Source: DAOUKH01 sp034421515
GTDB lineage: Bacteria > Chloroflexota > Dehalococcoidia > SHYB01
DNA: 46,867 bases
Reading direction: 5' to 3'
NCBI GenBank assembly: GCA_034421515.1
Contig: DAOUKH010000066.1
Span: 1 to 46,867 of the forward strand
Shown one piece after another: positions 40,468 through 46,867 of this stretch; position 1 is the first letter of the stretch, and every line of letters begins with the position of its first letter. Under the pieces are notes generated by a model that did no database searches, was not told the DNA's origin, and worked only from the letters and a program-made list of their open reading frames with translations. The translations under genes and the position numbers were made by a program.

Positions 40468-41796
40468 ATGGCTTTGGGACGAATCCTCGCGAACCTATAT
40501 GGTGAAGTATCTCGCTTCGTCTCCGAACGGGTACAGAATATAAGGGGAGTTGGCAGAGGCCGAGAGATGAGCTATGGCCGCCGAAAAGTCAGGACGGGAC
40601 GGGTGGTGAGCAACAAGATGGACCGAACTGTCGTTGTTCAGGTCGAGCGGCAGAGCCGGCATCGCCTCTACAAGAAGCTGATGCGCAGAAGGTCGAAGCT
40701 TGTGGTTCATGACCCCAATAGCGTCGCGATGGTGGGTGACTTGGTGGAAGTGATCGAGTCACGCCCTATATCCAAGACGAAACGGTGGCACTTGGTGAAA
40801 GTGCTCCAGAAGGGCGACGTGGTGGACGTCCGCCCTTATGAGGTCGAAGGGCAGACGCACGAATCGCCTGAAGAAACCCCCGTCGCCGAGCCCGAGGTTG
40901 AGGGGCAGACGCACGAATCGCCTGAAGAACCCCCCGTCGCCGAGCCCGAGGTCGAGGGGCAGACGCACGAATCGCCTGAGGAAACCTCCGTCGCCGAGCC
41001 CGAGGTCGAGGGGCAGACGCACGAGTCGCCTGAAGAACCCCCCGTCGCCAGGCCCGAGCCTGAGGCCGAGGTGCAGACGCACGAATCGCCTGAAGAACCC
41101 TCCGTCGCCGAGCCCGAGCCTGAGGCCGAGGTGCAGACGGAGCAGGTGGACCAAGTGCCTTTTGCATCGCTATTCTTCGACGCCCAGACTTCCACGCCAT
41201 CGGATGCCCCAGCCAGCATTGAAGCACTTCCTGACGCGGGCCCTCAAACCCAGCAGCACGCTGAGCAACAGGCAGAACAATCGCGTGATCATGGCCGATC
41301 AGGCCAATACGGACAGAGAACAGTTAGACAGTGGATACCCACTGAGGCTGCTGCCGAACTCGCCAATCGATTCAGAGCGATGGTGCATGGCGATTATGGG
41401 AAGCGCTGCCAGGTTTGTGGCAGGTCGTTCGCGATGCCCAACGGCGAACTCCAAGTCTTTGTGGTTCACGTCGTACCACCAAGGGCTGATGACCGGACAA
41501 ACTACTTCGGCAATCTCATGGGACTATGCGGGTGGCACTATTCACTTGTGCGCTATGGCAAGTGGACACTAATCGATCACGAAACGGGTGAACCGGGAAG
41601 AGACTGGGAACACATGAGAGAATTTATGCTTAATGCGCCCGAGCAGGAAGATGATGCAGGTGACCGTTACGTCGCTTTACGGATCCGTTTCTGGAATGTA
41701 TACGAGAGAGGGAATCCAGATGCAGGCCAAGTGGATAGAGAGATTCGCTACAGTATCCCGCACTGGACTTATGTCCGCGAACTGCTCAGTAGGTAA
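40468..41796 (+). CDS. Ribosomal protein uS17 domain fused to acidic repeats and an HNH-like zinc domain
   Basis: A 442-residue fusion. Residues 38-117 are a complete uS17 OB-fold (GRRKVRTGRVVSNKMDRTVV, YKKLMRRRSKLVVHD, ESRPISKTKRWHLVKVL), the 30S protein that binds 16S rRNA. Residues 126-221 are five acidic repeats (VEGQTHESPEEPPVAEPE type). A Gln-rich spacer leads to residues 300-440 with a treble-clef/HNH-like core: C314-x2-C317, H334 (FVVHVVPP), GN near 349-350 and C354-x2-H357. The first 34 residues lack similarity; an ATG at 40567 with GAGG seven bases upstream is an equally good start. The helicase gene follows immediately. This is unlikely to be the housekeeping S17, since no ribosomal genes surround it. 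A nucleic-acid-binding nuclease or decoy is inferred. Confidence 0.87.
   Translation: MALGRILANLYGEVSRFVSERVQNIRGVGRGREMSYGRRKVRTGRVVSNKMDRTVVVQVERQSRHRLYKKLMRRRSKLVVHDPNSVAMVGDLVEVIESRPISKTKRWHLVKVLQKGDVVDVRPYEVEGQTHESPEETPVAEPEVEGQTHESPEEPPVAEPEVEGQTHESPEETSVAEPEVEGQTHESPEEPPVARPEPEAEVQTHESPEEPSVAEPEPEAEVQTEQVDQVPFASLFFDAQTSTPSDAPASIEALPDAGPQTQQHAEQQAEQSRDHGRSGQYGQRTVRQWIPTEAAAELANRFRAMVHGDYGKRCQVCGRSFAMPNGELQVFVVHVVPPRADDRTNYFGNLMGLCGWHYSLVRYGKWTLIDHETGEPGRDWEHMREFMLNAPEQEDDAGDRYVALRIRFWNVYERGNPDAGQVDREIRYSIPHWTYVRELLSR
40843..41130 (+). repeat. 54-base tandem coding repeats in the uS17 fusion
   Basis: Three 54-base units (40843-40896, 40897-40950, 40951-41004) encode VEGQTHESPEExxVAEPE. 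Two longer variants (41005-41070 and 41071-41130) add EPEAE and the last loses EG. DNA identity is very high, implying recent duplication. The encoded linker is strongly acidic and proline-rich, hence extended and flexible. Confidence 0.95.
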
Positions 41797-44781
41797 GTGA
41801 TTGTCTCGATGAATGCACTACATCCTGACATGAGGGTTCGGTACAAGGCCGATCCGTCCACCGTCGGTTGGGTCACCGCTCTCTCCGGCCAAAGTGCCAG
41901 GGTCTTCATCAATGGGTCCATGAGGCTGGTGCCGGTCGCCGAGCTCGAACCCGCCCCAGGGCTCACGGAGATGAGCCCCAACGCATTCAGGACCGCCCTG
42001 ACCCAGCGCAGGCTCGAGCATCCCCTCACTGACCAGCTCCTTTCCTATAAGGCTTCCCGCACCGACCTCTACTATCATCAGTTTCTGCCGGTCAAGAAGA
42101 TGCTGGAGTCGCCGGACCAGCGCCTCCTGATCGCGGACGAGGTGGGCACGGGCAAGACCATTGAGGCTGGTCTGATCTGGGCAGAATTGGAGTCCAGGGC
42201 AGCACAGGGCCTTGAGAATGTATGGATATTCTGTCCCAAGTCGCTGGTTGGCAAGTGGCAGGATGAAATGCTCCAGCGGTTCGACTTCCGTCTGGAATCG
42301 CTATCGCCCCAAGGTCTTAGGCAGGCATTGGTGTTGCTGGAGCGGGACGGCGTCCTGCCGCCGAGGTTCGCGAAGTCGGTGGTCAACCTGGAGCTGATTC
42401 GCGCCGAGGAGCACATGACAAGGCTAGGGCAGACGGCCATCGCGTGGGACTTCGTCATCTTCGACGAGGCCCACCACCTGCGCAACACGGACACATTGCA
42501 GCACCAACTGGCCGATCTTGTCTGCGAACGGTCCAAGGCCGCGCTCTTCCTGACTGCCACCCCGCTGCAGACCAGCCTGTCAGACATTGTCCGCCTGATG
42601 CAGGCGTTGGGCGTGGACGTGGCCGAAGACCCGCGCCTTCTCGAAGAGCAGATGCTCTGGGACATGGATCTGAACGACTGGATCCGCCTGGTCAGGCGTC
42701 AGCCGCCAGGTTGGAGGCGAGACTCGGACGACGTTCTGGCGAGGCTGGAGCCGGGCGGACGAGACCGGCCCGGCTGGGACGGATTCCGGCGACTCGTGGC
42801 CGAATCCAACATGGATGACCGTAGACAGCGCACGATCGCCGTGGACGCTGCGCGCGATCTGCAGGTGTTGAGCCCGTACATGACTAGAACTCTGCGGTCC
42901 GACGTGGATGAAGCGAGACCCATACGTGAAGCCATCACGAGGGTTGTGGAGTTCACTCCCGATGAGAAGGCGTTCTACGACAAGGTCTATGACGTATGCC
43001 TAGAGCGTGCCAAAGAGAAAGGCGCACCCCCAGGATTCATAACGCAGATGCCAGAGCGACGAACCGCAAGCTGTGTGCCTGCGGTAGCCTCTGAGATCCT
43101 CAAATACGCGAGCGAGAATGAGGACGAGGAGCACCAGGCGAGATTCTCATCCGATGAGATCGAGGTCCTCGAGCCATACGCCCGTGCGGCTCTGAGGTCA
43201 CGAGACCTGAAGCTGGAAGCACTGATGGAGATTCTGGGGCACGCGTTCGATGAACTGAAGGCCGACAGGGTCATGGTCTTTTCCACATTCAGAGGAACCC
43301 TTCATTACCTCGCGAGAGAGCTCGGCGAGAGGGGATATTCTTTTGAGTTGATGTACGGGCCCACTCCCGCCAGGGACGAAGACTGTCGACGGGGTGAGAA
43401 AAGCCGGGAGCGCATTGGGGCGGAGTTCCGGCGCGGCGAATTCCAAATACTCCTCGCCAGCGAAGTTGCCGGTGAGGGATTGGACTTCGAGCACTGTCAC
43501 GTCCTCGTAAACTACGACCTGCCCTGGAACCCGATGCGCGTCGAGCAGAGGATTGGGCGGTGTGACCGACTCGGGCAGCGCTCCGACAAGGTTCATGTCG
43601 GAAGTCTCGCCAGCACCGGCACAATCGAGCAGAGAATCCTGTCGCGGTTGTACACGAGGCTGCGCGTCTTCGAGCGGGCCCTAGGTGACATGGAGGTCGT
43701 ATTGGGTGAGGCAGTCGCCTCGTTCGAGAGGGATGTGTTCACTCGCAATCTGTCCCCACGACAACAGGAAGAGCGCTTGGAGAGAATCAGCCAGACCATC
43801 GAGAACAGGGAGCAGCAGCGTGAGACCATTGCACAATCGGGTGTTATCTCGCTGCAAGGCCGCCAGCTAATAGAGTCCGATCAAGAAGAGATTAGGGAAG
43901 CGGAAGCCAGGTTCCTGTCGCCAGGAGAGGTGGGGGACTTCGTGCACGGCACCCTGAACCGTCTCCCAAACAGCATGAGGCGTTTATCCAAAGAAGATCG
44001 CTTTGAGGTGAGAGGAACCGATGAACTGCGGGATGCGCTCCAACGACTGCTGAGAGCCTACCCATCTGCCCACTATGCGCGAACCGACATTGTTCGCTTC
44101 CGCAGGCGTTTGGAGGAGCAAAGAAGGGTCGAGGTCTCATTCTCAGAGGATAGGGAGATTTCCGAGTTCGTGCACACGCGGCATCCACTGGTCCTGTTGG
44201 CGCGGCATCTGGCGCGTGACACACACGCCGACATCCCATACTGCTCTGGTATGGCTCCGTCCGGCATAGTGAGCAAGCCAACCATGCTGGTCTGGGCGGT
44301 AGGCTCGCTTGAAGGCTACACCAGTCGCGCCGAACTCCTTTGTACAGCCGTCGATTGTGGTTCGGGCTCAGTCAGAAACGTAGCCGTTCAGCAAGCTCAA
44401 GAGTGGATACGCATGTTGACCCCGGCTCCAGTCGGACGGAGCGGGGATGTGGATTCAGATCACCTAATCACACGAGCCGAACGGATCCTGCTGGATCAGT
44501 TCGCCCTCCTTACCAAGGCTTTCAATTCGAGGAACGACCTCTTGACGGACAAAGCAAGGCAGGCGGTAGACTCCCACGCCGCGCGCAAGCTCAGTTGGCT
44601 CAAGCGCCAGCTATCTCGGGACGACCTCAAGAGCAACATGAGAAACCTCTATCACGGCTGGAGTAGGAACATTAGAGCCGAGACTGAATCCAAGATGGAC
44701 GAGATAGAACAGAGAGGCCAGGTCCGCTCGTCCCTTGAGATAATCGGAGTGGCAGTCGTTTATCCAGGCGATGCTGTTTGA
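41797..44781 (+). CDS. SNF2-family helicase/translocase, RapA/DrmD-like
   Basis: A 994-residue SF2 protein of the RapA/HepA branch. An N-terminal beta segment (RVRYKADPSTVGWVTALS) is followed by Walker A IADEVGTGKTIEAGL (112-126), DEAHH (223-227) and TATPLQ (about 252-257). The second lobe has VMVFSTFRGTLHYL, SEVAGEGLDFEHCHVLVNYD and QRIGRCDRLGQ (about 584-594). The last 350 residues are helical and unfamiliar. The start is GTG 41797, directly after the fusion-gene stop, or ATG 41809. DISARM's DrmD is of this kind, but no DISARM DrmA/B/C or methylase stands nearby. It is probably the DNA-translocating partner of the uS17-HNH protein. Confidence 0.9.
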   Translation: MIVSMNALHPDMRVRYKADPSTVGWVTALSGQSARVFINGSMRLVPVAELEPAPGLTEMSPNAFRTALTQRRLEHPLTDQLLSYKASRTDLYYHQFLPVKKMLESPDQRLLIADEVGTGKTIEAGLIWAELESRAAQGLENVWIFCPKSLVGKWQDEMLQRFDFRLESLSPQGLRQALVLLERDGVLPPRFAKSVVNLELIRAEEHMTRLGQTAIAWDFVIFDEAHHLRNTDTLQHQLADLVCERSKAALFLTATPLQTSLSDIVRLMQALGVDVAEDPRLLEEQMLWDMDLNDWIRLVRRQPPGWRRDSDDVLARLEPGGRDRPGWDGFRRLVAESNMDDRRQRTIAVDAARDLQVLSPYMTRTLRSDVDEARPIREAITRVVEFTPDEKAFYDKVYDVCLERAKEKGAPPGFITQMPERRTASCVPAVASEILKYASENEDEEHQARFSSDEIEVLEPYARAALRSRDLKLEALMEILGHAFDELKADRVMVFSTFRGTLHYLARELGERGYSFELMYGPTPARDEDCRRGEKSRERIGAEFRRGEFQILLASEVAGEGLDFEHCHVLVNYDLPWNPMRVEQRIGRCDRLGQRSDKVHVGSLASTGTIEQRILSRLYTRLRVFERALGDMEVVLGEAVASFERDVFTRNLSPRQQEERLERISQTIENREQQRETIAQSGVISLQGRQLIESDQEEIREAEARFLSPGEVGDFVHGTLNRLPNSMRRLSKEDRFEVRGTDELRDALQRLLRAYPSAHYARTDIVRFRRRLEEQRRVEVSFSEDREISEFVHTRHPLVLLARHLARDTHADIPYCSGMAPSGIVSKPTMLVWAVGSLEGYTSRAELLCTAVDCGSGSVRNVAVQQAQEWIRMLTPAPVGRSGDVDSDHLITRAERILLDQFALLTKAFNSRNDLLTDKARQAVDSHAARKLSWLKRQLSRDDLKSNMRNLYHGWSRNIRAETESKMDEIEQRGQVRSSLEIIGVAVVYPGDAV

Positions 44782-45083
44782 GGCGCTTATCTGGTTGCCT
44801 TGTTAACAGTAGGCTTGAGGCTCTGTTCAACGAGATTGCCACAAAGCTCAGGTTCAGCAGAGACATCGCTGAACGGGCCACCTCATTCCGAGTTGCGTAT
44901 TGGGCGCGACTTATCGTCTTTGCTCCCAGAATCGCGGGCCGCAGCAGGATAGCCGACGGGAGATCGGAGGGAGGCGGCAACCTAGGCACGGCCCCTACTG
45001 AGAGTGAAGAGCGGACGGCAACGGTACAGGGACTTAGCGCCGCTCGTTCCAGGAGCGAAGTCGAGGGCCTTAGCCCTAGCCGT
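44782..45083. other. 302-base convergent gap, no supported gene
   Basis: Between the helicase stop and the end of the PAPS-reductase-like gene. A plus-strand frame starting at TTG 44778 runs through it, and its first 50 codons look helix-like (NEIATKLRFSRDIAERATSF). It then continues only as antisense of the next gene, so it is not called. The stretch could hold a remnant of the helicase operon's third gene. No clear terminator seen. Confidence 0.4.
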
Positions 45084-45923
45084 TCACACGCCGCAGTGTC
45101 CCTCGCACTCGTTGCCGAATCCGTCCCGCTGCCGGTCCGCTCCCATCTCCGCTTCGTCGAGCGCGACCGCCTGTGCCAAGGGCATCCGCAGCCTGTGAAG
45201 GTACGGCGTCTTGTTGAGGGCCAGCCCACGCCGCAACCTGGCGTCGATCTCCACCGCCTCGGCGAACAGAGCCGGCCAGCGGCGCTTGGTCTCGACCCAC
45301 CGGTGGCGGGACTGGAAGGGGCAGGCCGCGCAGGCCGAGCGTTCCAGGGGCCTCTCGTAGCGGGCCGCCCACCAGTCGGCACAGTCACGACGTGACATCC
45401 CGGCCTCGATGAGCGGGTAGCGATTCGTTACCCACCGGTCGCGGGAACTCTTCATGCGGATGGCCTCGTCGGTGGAGATGCCGAGCCACACCTCGACGTT
45501 CACGCCCCGAGGCACGCGCTGCCCCCGGCGTAGGCCCAGCAGCTCTCGCATCTTCCTGTGGATGGGCTTGACCTTGTAGTTCTCGGTGCACTGCCGCCGG
45601 CCGATACCGTCGGACTCGCCCTCGGCGCCCTTGAGGTAGACGGGAATGTCCACGTAGTTGCGGTGGCCCGAGTGGCCGGTAAGGGCCTTCACGTCCTCGC
45701 GGAGGCTTCGCCCGTTGTCGACGACGTGCAAGGGGAAGCTCAGTTGGCCTCCGAGCCATTCGAGATGTTCGTAGACGCTGGGCGGCTCCCAGTGGGTGTC
45801 GGCGAAGATGGCGCAGTCGGGCACACGGTCGAAAGCGCCCCGGCTAGCCATGAGCGCCATGACCGATGACTGGACGCCTCCGCCGAGGCTGATCACAGTG
45901 AGGGTTGGAGAGGAGTCCATCAT
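45084..45923 (-). CDS. PAPS-reductase-like PP-loop ATPase, phage/island type
   Basis: A 279-residue adenine nucleotide alpha-hydrolase-fold protein. The PP-loop is at the N-terminus (VISLGGGVQSSVMALMA, residues 10-26), followed by CAIFADTHWEPPSVYEHLEWL. RRQCTENYKVKPIHRKMRELLG and SACAACPFQSRHRW carry cysteines that may bind a metal or take part in sulphur chemistry. Relatives are common in phages and islands and distantly resemble DndC and CysH. Substrate unknown; nucleotide-dependent modification of RNA, DNA or a small molecule is possible. Its start overlaps the stop of the upstream small gene (ATGA). Confidence 0.8.
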   Translation of the reverse strand: MMDSSPTLTVISLGGGVQSSVMALMASRGAFDRVPDCAIFADTHWEPPSVYEHLEWLGGQLSFPLHVVDNGRSLREDVKALTGHSGHRNYVDIPVYLKGAEGESDGIGRRQCTENYKVKPIHRKMRELLGLRRGQRVPRGVNVEVWLGISTDEAIRMKSSRDRWVTNRYPLIEAGMSRRDCADWWAARYERPLERSACAACPFQSRHRWVETKRRWPALFAEAVEIDARLRRGLALNKTPYLHRLRMPLAQAVALDEAEMGADRQRDGFGNECEGHCGV

Positions 45924-46153
45924 GCCTCTTCCTCTCGCCCGCCGCCTGCGGCCGGGTCCCCGGCGTCCGCCTCCGCCTGCCGCTTCATGTGGGTTCGGAC
46001 GGCGACGCGGGCCAGGATGCGCAGACCCGTCAGGAACTTCTCCCGCTGCCTGGGGGCGTAGGAGGACAGCAGCTCGTCCACGGACTCGTGCGGGACTTCC
46101 ACTGCGGGCCTCCGTCGTTGGTTGTCGTCGTCGTGTCCTGTCGTATCTTTCAT
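45920..46153 (-). CDS. Small charged hypothetical protein
   Basis: A 77-residue protein with a polar N-terminus (MKDTTGHDDDNQRRRP), a helical core (VDELLSSYAPRQREKFLTGLRILARVAVRTHMKRQ) and an acidic tail. I do not recognise the family. The four-base overlap with the PP-loop gene suggests joint translation. The 155 bases upstream, to 46308, hold no gene and may contain the promoter. Confidence 0.55.
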   Translation of the reverse strand: MKDTTGHDDDNQRRRPAVEVPHESVDELLSSYAPRQREKFLTGLRILARVAVRTHMKRQAEADAGDPAAGGGREEEA

Positions 46154-46308
46154 GGTGTGCAGTCGCAGCGGCGGGGTTGCCGGTCCGCTGGCCTCTCGTT
46201 TCAGGTCTTCTGGATTCGCCGCCCGGCGCGGACGGAAGGGGCGAGCGCCGGGCGGCGTCTATGCCGGCTTCTGCACCGCCGTTGCGGTTGCGCGGGCGGG
46301 CGAGCCGG

Positions 46309-46632
46309 TCAGTCCTTGAGGTAGGTCAACTGGAACTCCCGGGCCAGGAGGATTGCGACCCCTCCGGGGATGGTGCTGGCGAAGTCGAAGAGGGCGAACA
46401 TCGCGCCTCCGCTGGGCTCCACTCCCTCCTTGTGCCACCGGTACATCTGCTTGTAATCGACGCCGACGGCTGCGGCGAAGCCGCTCCAGGTGAGGCCGCT
46501 GGCCTCCTTGAGGCGCCTGAGCCGGTCGGGGAAGTCGCTGGGAAGCAGGTTCCCGTAGGGGAGGCGCTCCTGGTCGTCCGGGATCAGTTTCGGCGTCCCG
46601 TCGGGACGGGACGCGCAGCTAGTGTTGGTCAT
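46309..46632 (-). CDS. Helix-turn-helix protein (XRE-like)
   Basis: A 107-residue protein. The middle part FPDRLRRLKEASGLTWSGFAAAVGVDYKQMYRWHKEG is a lambda-repressor-type helix-turn-helix, and the tail (GGAMFALFDFASTIPGGVAILL) is probably for dimerisation. The ATG at 46632 is preferred over 46638 because GGAGG then has the proper six-base spacing. It overlaps the upstream regulator gene by 14 bases. Likely a phage- or island-type regulator of the neighbouring genes. Confidence 0.72.
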   Translation of the reverse strand: MTNTSCASRPDGTPKLIPDDQERLPYGNLLPSDFPDRLRRLKEASGLTWSGFAAAVGVDYKQMYRWHKEGVEPSGGAMFALFDFASTIPGGVAILLAREFQLTYLKD

Positions 46633-46867
46633 GTCCATCCTCCAATCTGAACAGCTCTTCGAATCGGGTGATTCCCAGGGCCATCTGCATCCGACGGCGG
46701 ATGCGGCCCGAGGGCGCTCGCCCCTCGTTGACCAGCGTCGAGAGGTATCCGGGACTCATCCCGACCTCCCTGGCGAGCCAGTTCTGGGAGCGGTTCAGCA
46801 CTGCCAACCGCCTCCAGAGCGCCGCCGTGTCGAGCCGGACAACGGTCCGTCCTGCACGCCTCGGGCG
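46619..46867 (-). CDS. Helix-turn-helix protein, 5' end beyond the window
   Basis: A small DNA-binding protein: WLAREVGMSPGYLSTLVNEGRAPSGRIRRRMQMALGI is a typical Cro/C1-type helix-turn-helix. A TTG at 46807 could start it, but family-like residues (VVRLDTAALWRRLAVLNRSQ) continue upstream in the same frame to the window edge without a start codon, so it is annotated as 5' partial. It is followed with overlap by a second helix-turn-helix gene. Confidence 0.7.
   Translation of the reverse strand, partial: RPRRAGRTVVRLDTAALWRRLAVLNRSQNWLAREVGMSPGYLSTLVNEGRAPSGRIRRRMQMALGITRFEELFRLEDGHDQH

Noticed and set aside
40843..41130. CRISPR-like repeat array
   Set aside because: The 54-base units are contiguous, in frame and without spacers; they encode a protein linker. 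No CRISPR array is seen anywhere in the window.
41797..44781. DISARM system
   Set aside because: The helicase resembles DrmD, but no DrmA, DrmB, DrmC or DISARM methylase gene is adjacent; the type III Mod belongs to its own operon.
44778..45395. 205-codon plus-strand frame after the helicase
   Set aside because: Beyond the first 50 codons it is antisense of the PP-loop ATPase gene; no ribosome-binding site or family signal.

Overview
The window is a GC-rich bacterial chromosome segment with two very different halves. Collagen-like GPA repeats in a lipoprotein binding protein and a cluster of PrpD, amidohydrolase, old-yellow-enzyme and peptide-ABC genes resemble what I know from uncultured Chloroflexota of the Dehalococcoidia/SAR202 type. 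That is an inference; no rRNA gene is present to test it.

Region 1 (1-18921) is a catabolic neighbourhood. A truncated enoyl-CoA hydratase leads into two oligopeptide-type ABC permeases on the plus strand. A long minus-strand run from about 15.2 kb to 4.1 kb encodes a lipoprotein solute-binding protein, a methyltransferase, a creatinase-like M24 protein, two alpha/beta-hydrolase-fold proteins lacking the usual nucleophile, an isochorismatase-type hydrolase, two PuuE-like deacetylases and a dienoyl-CoA-reductase-like flavoprotein. Such a set would suit stepwise opening of amide or ureide rings. A divergent MarR regulator faces the binding-protein promoter. A lyase of the isocitrate lyase/PEP mutase superfamily and a LeuCD-type hydro-lyase follow, then tRNA-Arg(CCU).

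Region 2 (18.9-30.5 kb) looks like a tRNA-associated island. The tRNA 3' end and flank (18916-18945) recur at 30511-30540 with 28 of 30 bases identical. Inside is a minus-strand four-gene group that I cannot match to a named system: an Hsp90-like GHKL ATPase, a Rossmann/methyltransferase-like protein, a radical SAM protein and a second GHKL ATPase. It is followed by the wreck of a type I restriction locus (an hsdM-hsdS deletion fusion, a DUF433/DUF5615 toxin-antitoxin pair, and an hsdR with a stop codon cut by IS1595 remnants).

Region 3 (30.7-44.8 kb) is a dense anti-phage zone. It holds a NucS-like endonuclease, a type III restriction-modification operon (mod-PIN-res), a Pycsar pair (class III cyclase plus a cyclic-nucleotide-binding TIR effector), and a plus-strand pair with a remarkable first member: a complete ribosomal protein uS17 domain fused through an acidic repeat linker to an HNH-like zinc domain, directly followed by a RapA/DrmD-like SNF2 helicase.

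Region 4 (45.0 kb to the end) is a phage-like minus-strand module: two small HTH regulators, a small protein and a PAPS-reductase-like ATPase.

The best candidates for undescribed systems are the GHKL/radical SAM operon (19211-25858) and the uS17-HNH plus helicase pair (40468-44781).
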